A stretch of DNA of 64,000 nucleotides. Origin: Epithemia pelagica. Its lineage: Eukaryota > Bacillariophyta > Bacillariophyceae > Surirellales > Surirellaceae. This document shows, in pieces, positions 30,501-40,005 of the stretch. The notes under the pieces were generated by a model. The model worked only from the letters and a program-made list of their open reading frames with translations. It did no database searches and was not told the origin of the DNA. The stretch spans positions 1,302,001 to 1,366,000 of the forward strand of contig OX337233.1 of the NCBI GenBank assembly GCA_946965045.2. The letters run 5' to 3'. Both the position numbers and the translations under genes were made by a program. Numbering within the stretch: position 1 is the stretch's first letter; each line of letters starts with the position of its first letter.

Positions 30501-31455
30501 CAACACCTGGCTTCTTTGCCTTGAGTATGTCTGTGACTTATTGAACCATACATCATCACCCACCCATTCCGGTCGCACTCCTCTTGAGGCTCTCTCCGGA
30601 CGCCCACCCGACATTACTCATCTCTTGTTCTTTCCTTTCTGGGATGAGGTTTACTACTGTGTCGACCCCGATGAACCCAATTCTGGTTCATATCCATCTT
30701 CTTCTGATGAGAAACTTGGCCACTGGGTTGGTTTTGCTCACAACGTTGGTGATTCTTTTACTTGGAAGATTCTCACCCAAGATAACCAGATAATCTACTG
30801 TTCTGCCGTTCGCCGTGTTGAATCCACTACACCTAACCCACGTGTGGATCGACCTTCAGGGGAGGATTCGTCTGAGAAGGATGACAATGATAAGCAAGCT
30901 GACACTGTCTTCATTCGCAGTGATAGTGAAGATCCATCCAAACCAATGCCCACGATCGATTTTGACGACATGATAGGACGCACATTCCTATGCGACACAG
31001 AAGAAAATGGGGAGCGACACCGTGCACGTGTCATCAAACGAGTCATTGATCTTAATGAAGAAGCAACGAAACAGAAAGAACGTGTCAAGTACATCTACCG
31101 AAAGACAAATTCTGATGTTGATGAGATGATATCCTATAATCAACTCATGGAGTATATCAAACGAGATAACCAAGCTCAAACCTCTGGAGATAATCTTTTC
31201 AGGTTCAGGGACGTCATTGCCCATCAAGGCCCACTGAACACAACTGATCCAGATTACAAGGGGAGCAAATATAATTTGCTTGTTGATTGCGAAACTGGGG
31301 AGACTACCTATGAACCTTTATCACTCATCGCCAATGATGATCCGATCACTGTAGCAATTTATGGAAAGAAACATGGTTTACTCAACGAACCTGGATGGAA
31401 GCATTTGAAACGTTATGTCAAAACAAGCAAACGTATCATTCGAGCAGCCAAATAG
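27562..31455 (+). CDS. Gag-protease-integrase ORF of the first Copia element
   Basis: A 1297-codon ORF with ATG at 27562. The first 480 residues are gag-like and helical, without an obvious zinc knuckle. A protease site sits near residue 575 (QLIDRGANGGLAGSD), with DRG in place of the usual D-T/S-G, as recalled for CoDi elements. The integrase core shows Asp near residue 893 (RDTLVTDIYG), Asp near 922 (LISDGGSSLIS) and Glu near 956 (HQNKAENRYQTVKRM), a complete D,D,E set. The ORF ends at TAG 31453-31455. The same frame stays open downstream into the RT ORF with no other stop, so the stop splits a single pol frame. Confidence 0.9.
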   Translation: MDPQSPKTPTTPKGEDNHDNVSNTDLFDHIIFTVCQFFTKERAEYLMKWMKYHGFENITHVISYMQTNTEESMNELTQYKVNKQTHDLQGPTRQQIKLLAYWAIYKTNEIQDELSNSDWMNLTRKEFNTWRINTDFSKGPPSQVPVSPMKSPSSVKSVSTVTAASQSQQDLTAFRKGTKRDATAYEVFKDERYYDSFWRVFKTTAKAQGLSNVLNFKYTPPHDDEYAEELFQEQQVFLYSVLVRIIQTDQGQAYVREHEHDEDARAVLQKLHSLHTESDLAKREVLRLTKYISNLRLDDTWRGTTRQFLLHFQEQLRLLDNLVTLSDCIPDHTRMTFLMQAVEKVPDLRRVKILDNVVNTKSGAKSLCYQSYFRLLLDAAYDHDQATQSSVHSRRRHVKQHESLYGQDTDADITSQDDMEYHVHNTKVTSESPSSSSKVSLLRDLWFKLSEEDRKLIIEYNKMIQAPSSTTPRKVQTHALDIDPEPDPDPNQVASDDDSPGAVPEHPDDSDPVTQFINQAMTTDINHPATDLTSVLSNAKSKTSKKVTFKANMHKQAGHVPRYLFSRKSTLPGNQLIDRGANGGLAGSDMRILSKTGRHITIVGIDNHELTGLPVVTCAAKFETNDGPIVGIFNEYAYYGKGLSIHAPGQFEHFGLAVDERSVKVDGKQRITTLDGRAIPLHIKDGLAYIHSLGIPSDDDMNTLPQIIFTSPNTWDPGVLDHSYSPTPSDNDPDWKHVKTDGSMSNHPYDNYGEYTDRVVCNLNLLLDLPYDHGPDDAPFFSIYADAEGNDPTLHASVHRRYQEAYDWKKFRPFFGWQSEDVIADTFKHTTRNGNITFDHDTLKKHFKARNPVLNIRRRHEPVATDSVFSDTPAVDHGGKVAQFFVGRDTLVTDIYGIKSTKQLVNTLQDNIRFRGAMETLISDGGSSLISQKVKDILCTLLIGEYRSEPYHQHQNKAENRYQTVKRMTNALMNATGCPANTWLLCLEYVCDLLNHTSSPTHSGRTPLEALSGRPPDITHLLFFPFWDEVYYCVDPDEPNSGSYPSSSDEKLGHWVGFAHNVGDSFTWKILTQDNQIIYCSAVRRVESTTPNPRVDRPSGEDSSEKDDNDKQADTVFIRSDSEDPSKPMPTIDFDDMIGRTFLCDTEENGERHRARVIKRVIDLNEEATKQKERVKYIYRKTNSDVDEMISYNQLMEYIKRDNQAQTSGDNLFRFRDVIAHQGPLNTTDPDYKGSKYNLLVDCETGETTYEPLSLIANDDPITVAIYGKKHGLLNEPGWKHLKRYVKTSKRIIRAAK

Positions 31456-33249
31456 TCAAGGATTAAACAAGTTCACCATTCCGTCAAGTATAAGTTTGGA
31501 TTCCAAGTACCACGCAATTATGAGGAAGCTGTCGCTCTTGATAAACAACATGGCAACACAAAGTGGCAGGATGCAACAGAATTAGAATTGTCACAGATCC
31601 AGTCCTACAAGACATTCAAGGATTTTGGGAAAGCCATCTTCATTAAAGGGAAAGTATCCAATGCACCTGAAGGATATCATAAGATACGTGTACATCTTGT
31701 CTTTGACGTAAAACATGATGGACGACATAAAGCAAGACTTGTCGCAGATGGGCATCTCACAAAAGAACCTGTTGAGACAATCTATTCAGGTGTTGTTTCC
31801 ATTCGCAACCTCCGCATTGCCTTATTCCTGGGTACTTTGAATGACTTGGAAATATGGGGAGCAGATATTGGAAACGCATACCTGGAAGCCTTGACAGGGG
31901 AGAAAATTTTCATTGTCGCAGGACCTGAATTCAAGGAATTAGAAGGTCACATCCTGATTATATACAAGGCACTTTATGGATTGAAGTCATCAGGCGCACG
32001 CTGGCATGATGTCTTATTCGATGTTTTGACAGACATGGGATTTTCACCAAGCAAAGCAGATCCGGATATCTGGATGAGGAAAGCACCTGGAGAAGACTGT
32101 TACGAATACATTGCCGTATACGTTGATGACTTAGCCATTATTTCTACTGATCCTGGGAATATCTGCAAGATCCTGAAGGAGAAATACAACTTCAAACTCA
32201 AAGGAGATGGACCTATTGATTTCCACTTGGGATGTTGTTACACCAAGAATTCTGATGGAACATTAGTAGCAGATCCAAGACGCTACATTGGTAAGATGAT
32301 GGACACTTTCAAACAAATCTTCAAGGAGAAACCCAAGAAAGCCAAAACACCTCTTATTGGTGGAGACCATCCTGAATTGGATGATTCTGAGTTCCTTGAT
32401 GAAGAAGGTACTAGCCATTTCCAAACTCTGATTGGACAACTCCAATGGGTGATCACTATTGGTCGTTTCGACGTCTTCACCGCTACAATGACGCTATCAC
32501 GCTTTCGTGCTGCTCCGAGGAAAGGACATCTTGATAGAGCCAAGCGTATCTATGGATACCTTGCACATCTCCCAGAAGGCGCAATCAGATTTAGGATTGG
32601 AGAGCCTGATTATTCAAGTCTTCCTACCCAAGAATTTGATTGGACTCGCACTGTCTATTCGAATGCAAGTGAACGTATTCCTGAAGACTGCCCAACACCT
32701 CTTGGCTGCTATGTTACCACAACTCATTATGTTGATGCCAATCTCATGCATGACATAGTCACTGGTAAATCCGTCACTGCTGTTCTACATTTGTTGAACG
32801 GAACACCTATTGACTGGTACAGCAAGAGACAGAGCACGGTGGAAACTGCTACCTATGGATCCAAGTTTGTGGCTGCAAGGACAGCAATAGATCAGATTAC
32901 AGAATTACGACATTCTCTCTGCTACCTTGGAGTACCTATCCGAGAGCGAAGTTACATGTACGGAGATAACAGATCTGTTGTGCTCAATGCAACCGTTCCT
33001 CATTCCATACTATCCAAGAGACACCATCTTCTGTCATACCACCGAGTTCGTGAAGCCATCGCAGCAAAGTATGTTGCATTCTACTGGAAAGATGGAAAGA
33101 CCAACCCTGCCGATATCCTTAGCAAACATTGGGATTTCGTATCTATTTGGCCCATGCTCAAGCCATTGTTGTTTTGGAAAGGAGAAGTTCAAGACCTCAA
33201 CAAATCCAATGATGACAAGGCTGAAATGACAAGTTGTGGGGAGTGTTAG
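31456..33249 (+). CDS. RT-RNase H part of pol in the first Copia element
   Basis: In the same frame as the ORF before the TAG at 31453, and open from 31456 to a TAG at 33247 that lies inside the first six bases of the 3' LTR. The first in-frame ATG is far downstream, so translation would need readthrough or an alternative start. Motifs: KYKFGFQVPRNYEEAVALD linker, an NAYLEA motif near 31880, the RT catalytic YVDDLAII near 32117-32140, then RNase H with YVDANLMHD near 32730, a TVETATYGSKFVAARTA stretch and a closing NPADILSKHWDF. All expected Copia blocks are present and look undamaged apart from the upstream stop. Confidence 0.9.
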   Translation, partial: SRIKQVHHSVKYKFGFQVPRNYEEAVALDKQHGNTKWQDATELELSQIQSYKTFKDFGKAIFIKGKVSNAPEGYHKIRVHLVFDVKHDGRHKARLVADGHLTKEPVETIYSGVVSIRNLRIALFLGTLNDLEIWGADIGNAYLEALTGEKIFIVAGPEFKELEGHILIIYKALYGLKSSGARWHDVLFDVLTDMGFSPSKADPDIWMRKAPGEDCYEYIAVYVDDLAIISTDPGNICKILKEKYNFKLKGDGPIDFHLGCCYTKNSDGTLVADPRRYIGKMMDTFKQIFKEKPKKAKTPLIGGDHPELDDSEFLDEEGTSHFQTLIGQLQWVITIGRFDVFTATMTLSRFRAAPRKGHLDRAKRIYGYLAHLPEGAIRFRIGEPDYSSLPTQEFDWTRTVYSNASERIPEDCPTPLGCYVTTTHYVDANLMHDIVTGKSVTAVLHLLNGTPIDWYSKRQSTVETATYGSKFVAARTAIDQITELRHSLCYLGVPIRERSYMYGDNRSVVLNATVPHSILSKRHHLLSYHRVREAIAAKYVAFYWKDGKTNPADILSKHWDFVSIWPMLKPLLFWKGEVQDLNKSNDDKAEMTSCGEC

Positions 33250-34027
33250 AATTCTCACCGTCTATGGTGGTTAGATTCTACATCTCATCGATTCCCCATG
33301 TCACATAGCCTCGTGCTATCGCATCATGCCATCTAGCTTCGAGCTGTGTTCCCTAGCTTCGCGCTATATCGACCTATATTTCTTCGCAAATCATGAAAAG
33401 TGAGAATAGATTGACGAACTCACTCTCAAGACTAAACTGGGTCGTGCGGTATTACAACGGACGTAAATTTGGCCGCTGCTCGGACATTATACTAACGCCC
33501 TAAGCGTACGCGCCCGAAATCATCGAGCGCGCCCAAGCGACATCCGAGCGCTGTCGGCATCTATCCGACCCAACGGTCTAAGTATCCCAAGCACGACACA
33601 CGATCACGCGAGACCATATTTCCATTCCCACAATCTCCAAATTGTCAACAAGCTGCGCGCCATGAAAACAACTATGCCAATCCAAAGCAAGAGCTGTTGA
33701 CCCTGTATATGTTATCCGTCCACATATACATGTCATATACATCACATGAATCGACTCCAACTATTCCAAACCTGTTGCCGCCAAGAACCTATGACACATG
33801 ACCCTTGGCAGGATGGAACATTTCACGTAGACCTATCGTAGTAATCAACACACAATCTAACAATATCACCATTTATCACATCCTCTTTTGTGTCCCGACT
33901 ATCCTTTTGATAGACTACGACTTGCTTTCCTCTCTTACCCATGGAGAGGTTTGTATCGGTTGGTGACTACCTGATTGTCTGCTCTACCGAGCATCAACGC
34001 CACTGCAATTCCAAGAGAATTGTAACA
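33244..34027 (+). repeat. 3' LTR of the first Copia element
   Basis: 784 bp. It is preceded by a purine tract (GTGGGGAG). It also carries an ATG at 33941 that reads in frame into the interrupted transposase gene. Confidence 0.95.
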
Positions 34028-36601
34028 CCCTTCTTCTTCCGCTGCTACATTGATCCTGAGGCAGCGGAGAGAGCACAGAACAGTATGAATCCAACGGACC
34101 AAGCAACAGATGAAGAAATGGGCATCCAGAGCCAAATGCGCCAGAAAGCCACCACTGCTATCAAACAAAAGCAGGAATTCCAATACCGATGGTATCAGAA
34201 TAAGGGGCAAAAGAAGATGACTGGCAAAGTCTCCGACAATGCACTCGATTGTAACGCCAAAGCCTTCGACCCCTCGAAGGACTGCATCATGTGCTATACC
34301 AAGCTTAATGGACTGAAACAGCCACACCGAGGCCACCATGTTCTTTACCCTCACAATCGCAAGACGAAAGGGATGAAAAATGACACCACCGTGAAATCTG
34401 AGGAGAACGACAAGAAACTTGCCGCTACCAACGATAAGCCCTTCACAGGGACTTTCTTCAATATTTCAACCGCAGAACCCAACGTACGTGAATATGCCCA
34501 GAAGATGGTCGCTCCCCAGAGGACCAATCATACGAATCTGCACGACGCAGTGCGAGATGCAATGGCCGATCCGGATTTTATTTCTTCTTCTTCAGATAAG
34601 AAAACTGGCGCTCCTCTACCAATTATGGCAGTCGTCCGCCATCTCATGAATCATAGAGACCAACAGTGGTTCACACCCCAGTCTTTGGAGTTCAAGATTC
34701 CGGTGGTCCGTTACGGCCAACCGATAGATCCTCACTACCATTCGGTAGAAGGTCAAACCATCTATTATGTTTGTTGGGAAGATCAATTCCCTGGCTTGGA
34801 GATCCCCTGTCCTCAGTGCAACCAAGGCAAGATGCGTCGCGATAGAACAAATTTCTCGAAGAACAAGAAACTGTTTCCGCTCTTCAAGATGGATGGACCC
34901 CCCTCCTGGGCCATCGTCATGTCCTACAAGTGCTCTCATTGTCAAGCTCGAATGGACGGTAACAGTGCTCGTTTGCTCATGGCTCTTCCAATCCATGTGC
35001 GATCAGCATACCCAGTCGAACCGAAATTCGCTGATAATTTCATGTTGTTTCACATTGATAAGGCTTGCAGTCATGTACTCGAAGAGAACATGCTGACGTA
35101 TGGCAACGGTGACAAATTGTCCCGTTCGATTTATGCGGGGATCACGAAGACTCACTTGTCTTGCTTCACGGAGTTTCTGTCAGAATGGAAGAGTCTCAAG
35201 AATGTCTGTGAAGTATCCATCCCTGTCGCACTGTATCCGGAATTAGCCGGAGAGTACCTCACGACGTTTCCGCCAACGGGCGATTCGCTCCGAGATCTTT
35301 TCGATCGGGCGTCTTGTTCGAAGGCAAACAATTATGGAGTTTCGGACAAACACCGTTGTACGCTGGAGATTCAATCCGTTACTACTTCAAGTATGTTTGC
35401 GCAGGACCACACTATGGAGGCTGCCAAGAATTACAAGAAGTCCATTGGAGTCAAGGCCGTTTAGGATTCTGCCACGGAGACTGGAGAGATTGCCTCCGCT
35501 GTTTGCGTCGAGGATACGAAAACGAAATCGTTCGCCCATGCGGCCGAATGTTTGGCTCGTTGTCATGGATTTCAACCAGTGTCCATGTATAGTGACACTT
35601 GGCCGAACAAGATGAAGTTCTGGAAACTTCTCTTTGGGGATACAGTGGAGGGCCGTCTTGGTCTCTACCATTTTCAGCAACGCATTATCAAGACGCTGCG
35701 TCAGGGACATCGACATTATCACAAGGCTCTGAACGAGCTCTTGGAATGCGTTTATGGATTTGAACCAGAATCTTACAATGCTCTTCTGAAAGCGTTGAAA
35801 GCTGGTCAAATGGGACGGTCTGGCCCTCTTAGCACAGCCGAAATCTTGGAAATGCAGTCGGGACCGGAGTTCCGCCGCAAGTATTCGAAGTTTCTCATGA
35901 AACAGATCAACCCTCCTGATGTTATTGCCCACAACTTGCAGAAGTGGATGGATCAGTACAAGGGTGATGTCGATCCGTCCACTGGTAAGAAGCTCTTCAC
36001 CATGGATACCAAAACGGCTGTTACGGAACAGATGAAGAACGCTGTCCATATCCAAGACTCATTACCGTTGCATGAGAAGTATCGTGTGATAAAACCCACT
36101 CCTTCCACAAAACATGAATGTAATGAATACATTTCCTTGCGTTGTGAGTCCAAGGTGGAACAGTTCCATGACCAATTGGCTCACTTTGCAAATTGTGGCA
36201 TGCGGATGGAACTTTGCGATACATTGAATCTTTTGGGTACGGCGCGGTACAACGTTAAGATTCGCCACAAGATCCGCATGGCTAATGCGTCGACTGTATC
36301 TCGCCCTTGTGTGCCATCTGGATGGAAAAATCATCCCGAATATTTCAACCACAGTGAATTGATTGTGGCGAATGGCTTGGCAGAGTCCATTGGATACCCT
36401 GTCCTGCCTTTTGATTATGCTCGTCCGCTTCCGGAAGACAATGGAGAATGGTTCTTTGCAGAGTATCTCGTTGAACAGGTTGAACAGGAGAATAATTTCC
36501 AGTCCAGTACGTTGTCCGATCGTTGTTATTGTCCGTCATGTGGCGCCGGCTGCTTCACCCTCTCAGTTGTCTTGTCCACTCCCATCTCCAATGGAGTGTG
36601 A
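34028..36601 (+). pseudogene. DDE-type transposase with zinc ribbon, main part, with an internal TAG
   Basis: The frame resumes after the LTR and runs to TAG at 35462-35464; the same frame is then open again to 36601. A zinc ribbon (CPQCNQG near 34810 and CSHCQAR near 34935) with the spacing seen in transposase-associated DUF6729-type domains precedes a catalytic core. The core has an Asp in MFAQDHTMEAA (near 35396), a second Asp in MYSDTWPNKMKFW (near 35590), then GLYHFQQRI and a helical region. A Cys cluster (CYCPSCGAGC) ends this frame. An in-frame ATG at 33941 in the LTR adds 29 LTR codons in front. The full family is not recognised with certainty; assignment to a DDE transposase is from motif order. 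The retroelement, the TAG and a later frame change make it a probable pseudogene. Confidence 0.6.
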
Positions 36602-37154
36602 GGATGAAATTTATACTATCAGTACCAACCGAATCGAGTTGGACACCTCCGCAGAGATTGCCACCATTGTTCCCACCCAGTCCGAACCAAAGACTCAGGA
36701 CAGTGTCTTTGTCGAACCGTTTTGTGTCGAGGTTGGTTCTGCTCCTCCCACGTTTTCGCAAGCGTTCAACGATACTCCTGCAAAGAAAACTCCGGCGAAG
36801 AAGAATCCTCCCGTCTCAAAACACCGAGTTTCGGATGTTTCTGGCATTCCTTCCTCTGTGAGGATGCCTAATCCGTATAAGGCTAAGTATACACCGCCTG
36901 AGGGTGTCAGGAAGGCTCTTGAAATGGCGGGAACTCGTGAGAGTCCCATTGAAATCGGATCGTTGGCTTCCGGTTCTCCTTGGTCTTGGAGCAGTATTCC
37001 ACGAACCAAGCGACCCAAGGCCCAGCAGCAAATTTGTTGTCAGGCTTTCTTGGAGTGGGCGAAACGTCCTAATCGTAACGGACGTCCACCCCATCTTCTC
37101 GGTTGTCCTAACCGGAAGTTGTCTCAAGACTCAACATCCTCTGGGTCGACGTAA
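36570..37154 (+). pseudogene. C-terminal tail of the transposase in a shifted frame
   Basis: The preceding frame stops at 36601 just after the CPSCGAGC motif. Coding-like sequence then continues in the +1 frame to TAA at 37152, with TISTNRIELDTSAEIATIV and a Lys/Pro-rich TPAKKTPAKKNPPVSKHR segment. An indel or a programmed +1 shift between about 36570 and 36601 explains this. Confidence 0.45.
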
Positions 37155-37317
37155 TTGGCGTCGTTCACCCTTGTCCTTAGGTCGAACTGTTTCATTGTTC
37201 GCCTTGTTTCTATATCAACAATACTCGGAAAATTTAATGTCTGATTCAACAGCATCTTTCGTACGTAAACTCAAATAGTTATTGGTTTCATCGTCCGGTT
37301 TTCTTCACACACTTCTT

Positions 37318-37360
37318 TATTCGTAGAGATACAATGCAACTGTATCTCCAATAACGAATA
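37318..37360. terminator. Hairpin between convergent genes
   Basis: Two nested inverted repeats: TATTCGT (37318-37324) with ACGAATA (37354-37360), and GAGATACA (37326-37333) with TGTATCTC (37341-37348). It sits between the transposase tail (+) and the accessory ORF (-), so a shared 3'-end signal is plausible. Confidence 0.35.
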
Positions 37361-37389
37361 GAGACCGGGATGTTTTCAATCGCCAATTC

Positions 37390-39108
37390 TTAGCGGCGAG
37401 AATAAGGAGGAGGACCGTGGGAACCATGTGGCCCATGAGATTGGTTGTTACGCTTCTCTTTCTCTGCTTCGCGGTAATAGAGTTTCGTGAGGTACTCTTT
37501 GTGAGGTACGACCACAAAGAGTTTGATACCTGGGGCGACTTCCAGGGATTGACCTGGTTTCAGATAGACTTCCCCCGGGTCCATTACGACTTTCACGGTT
37601 TTGGGTTCGGGAGGAGTGACGGTTTCTTGTTTGGCCGACGCCAACGACGTTGCTTTTTCGGACGAGGGGTTCGATTCCATTTTCTCGTCCTCAGCTTTTT
37701 CTTGCTGGGATGTCTCCGCTTTGGCCTTTTCTTCCGTGGTTTCCGGCATCGCTTCCGGCTTCAAATCAGCAGGTTTTGTCTCTGCCGATTCAGTAGCCTT
37801 TGACTCTGCGTTCGCCTCCGGTTTCGGTTCTGTGGCTGCGGTTTTCGCATCCGTGGCAGGCGGGTTCTCTTCCGTAGTTTTGGAAAGCACATCAGGGGTT
37901 GGTGGGTGTGCTTCTTCCGAAATGTTTGGAGGCGTCGTTGTCTTCTCCTCCTTCTCCGTGGTAGTCTCTGTAGAGGGTGGACTGGGGGTCGTCTGATCGG
38001 TTGGTTCCGTCAGGTCCTTGGTGGGAGGGCTGGTCCCCTGGGCGAGTTTCTTTATCATCTTATCCGAGTAGGATTCGATGCCTTCAATCGCATGTTCGAG
38101 GCGTTTCATCATTTCCTCGTTCTGGCTTGATGCTTCCAATCGCGAGACAGCCTTTTCGAGGCGCTCCACCATGACTTCCTCTTTGTCTTCCTTCTCCTGG
38201 CGACGCTCCACAGTGCCATCGCTGTTGACGATTTGAAGATACTTGAGTTTCAGAAGATTCTTCTGTGTCACGGGTAGCGTGTAGTCTTCCTTGGCGTTGT
38301 AAATCCAGGAACCGCAAACTGCAAATCCCGAAAACTTGGATTCACCCGGGTTGGGGAATACGACGGCGATTGGGGTATATGTGCCGTATGCCAGTAGGCT
38401 GAAGGTGTCGTCCTCACATTTTTGGAGGCAGTACAAAGGTTTCAACAGATGGTTGATCCAGTTGTTTGTCTGCATAACGACCTGTTCCTTCAACCGGTTA
38501 GGGTTGGGATTGCGGATATGCATTTGGACGATGAATGCAAATAAATCGGAGCCTGGACTGCGATAGCCCGGAGGGAACCAAATGTTGTCGTCAATGGCAT
38601 TTGCCAATGCAACGGCGGCGGAAGCCAGCTTGTTGTTCGTGGTGTAAGTCAGACGTTTTACTCCAATACGTTCGTAGAACTTGGCAAGAGCGAGAGCCCT
38701 GCATTCGACGATCGTGTAGTTGTCTTGGAGATCGTCTTCGTCCACCTTGGTGTCATCTGAAAGTGATGCGCTGGACTTTCCTTCGCCGTTGAGGTTCAAC
38801 TCTGGCTTTGCTGCCGTCTTTGTCGCCTTTTGGCTTCCCAACACCTTGACTGAGGAGTTCTCCGAATGAGAATCTCCATATTCGTTTTCTCCCTCATCCT
38901 GGTTGGCCTCCTTCGGTTCGGCCTTTTTCGCTTTCTTCGGGATGGGGTCCAACCAATAGTCTGTTGGTTCTGGTTCCGGTTTCTCCTCGCGTTTTTTGGA
39001 GCGGGATTCGGGTTTTGTTGTGGAAGACTCAGTCGGTGTGCTCGCCTTGGCAGCGGCGACGGTCGGAGTACTCGATGCCGGGGGTCGAGGTTTACGATCG
39101 TGCGCCAT
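37390..39108 (-). CDS. Accessory hypothetical protein next to the transposase
   Basis: A 572-aa ORF from ATG at 39108, convergent with the transposase gene. The N-terminus (1-125) is Ser/Thr/Lys/Glu-rich and disordered. Residues 130-300 look globular, with NYTIVECRALALAKFYERI, a WFPPGYRSPGSDLFAFIVQM segment and a GFAVCGSWIYNAKEDYTLPV segment. A coiled coil follows (residues 305-350), then a long Thr/Glu/Pro-rich low-complexity region and a short ordered end (VVMDPGEVYLKPGQSLEVAP). No known domain. The position suggests the second gene of a two-gene DNA transposon, but no terminal inverted repeats were found to prove it. A host gene is the alternative. Confidence 0.6.
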   Translation of the reverse strand: MAHDRKPRPPASSTPTVAAAKASTPTESSTTKPESRSKKREEKPEPEPTDYWLDPIPKKAKKAEPKEANQDEGENEYGDSHSENSSVKVLGSQKATKTAAKPELNLNGEGKSSASLSDDTKVDEDDLQDNYTIVECRALALAKFYERIGVKRLTYTTNNKLASAAVALANAIDDNIWFPPGYRSPGSDLFAFIVQMHIRNPNPNRLKEQVVMQTNNWINHLLKPLYCLQKCEDDTFSLLAYGTYTPIAVVFPNPGESKFSGFAVCGSWIYNAKEDYTLPVTQKNLLKLKYLQIVNSDGTVERRQEKEDKEEVMVERLEKAVSRLEASSQNEEMMKRLEHAIEGIESYSDKMIKKLAQGTSPPTKDLTEPTDQTTPSPPSTETTTEKEEKTTTPPNISEEAHPPTPDVLSKTTEENPPATDAKTAATEPKPEANAESKATESAETKPADLKPEAMPETTEEKAKAETSQQEKAEDEKMESNPSSEKATSLASAKQETVTPPEPKTVKVVMDPGEVYLKPGQSLEVAPGIKLFVVVPHKEYLTKLYYREAEKEKRNNQSHGPHGSHGPPPYSRR

Positions 39109-39492
39109 GGTTAATGGGCAACGGTGACTGTTCTTCGGTGGGGATTATTCGAGACCGCTGTTGTTCACGGCTTCTTTCGATGAGAAAGGGGTGAAGACTT
39201 CTGAAAGGAAGCTTCCCAAAGAAGATGATCGGTTCTTCTAAACAATGCGGTAGAAAGCAATTGAGAGTTAGACGCCGTTCCCTTTCTCGTCATGGTCAAT
39301 TGGGTCACTTACCTTTGAAATGAGCGATGGGGTTGGCGATGTCAGTGATGTTCTCAATCACTTCGTGCTTGACATGGGATGAATGAATGATGCCACGAAA
39401 GGTCTCTGGTGGCAAATTATGAGGGATCGTTGTTGGGTGGTGCAAAAACCCACGCTTTGTGTTCTACTATTTTGTCTACAGTCCATTCGTGA

Positions 39493-39553
39493 CAATTTCC
39501 TGGTAGAAATTTCTCGTAGCCAGATACATACGGAATTCCTACGTAGAAAGTTT
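39493..39553 (+). repeat. 60-bp dispersed repeat, copy 2
   Basis: Same orientation as copy 1 at 24876-24936; about 75-80% identical by eye. Confidence 0.55.
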
Positions 39554-39983
39554 GGGCACTTCTCCTTTTGACGCTTCTCTTTCTTGACATCGACGTGACC
39601 TTGACTTTGATCCGACAATGAGTCCATGAACGCGAGGGACAAGAGGAGTACAGTACATATGTTTGCTATGTACTGTTAGTTAGGTAAGGGGAACTCCATC
39701 CTTTTGGAGTGTGACTCAGGCGCATCAAGGTGCACCTAGTCACTGAATCGACGTGTTCCAACTTACTGTCAAAGCTGGACCACTCACACCTCCCGCAGTA
39801 GACTTCCAGTCACGAAGCCGGTAGTCCTCGGACAATGTCCGAGTTGGCACGCGGGGCGAACCTCCGCAAAAGCCATTCGTTCAGCCGACACTTGCCACAG
39901 TGACGGCATCCCGAAACTCCATAACTCCATGCCTCTCTGTCCACCGACAGTAGGCTTGCAAACGACAGAGTGCAAGCACTCTT

Positions 39984-40005
39984 CCCCCCCCCCCCCCCCC
40001 CCCCT
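39984..40005 (+). repeat. Homopolymer of 22 C
   Basis: Uninterrupted C run just beyond the 3' end of the tyrosine recombinase ORF. The exact length is prone to sequencing error. Confidence 0.8.

Larger units (their letters stand above)
25668..34027 (+). mobile_element. Copia LTR retrotransposon (CoDi-like), 8360 bp, inserted in a transposase gene
   Basis: Bounded by two 784-bp LTRs (25668-26451 and 33244-34027) that start TG and end CA and differ at only five positions by eye. Five-bp target duplication CCCTT at 25663-25667 and 34028-34032. Between the LTRs are a primer-binding site, an extra ORF, gag-pol in Copia order (protease, integrase, RT, RNase H) and a short purine tract before the 3' LTR. 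One in-frame TAG at 31453 interrupts pol. The low LTR divergence shows a young insertion. Confidence 0.95.

Noticed and set aside
37417-37996. ORFs opposite the accessory gene
   Set aside because: Antisense shadows of a low-complexity Thr/Glu/Pro-rich region.
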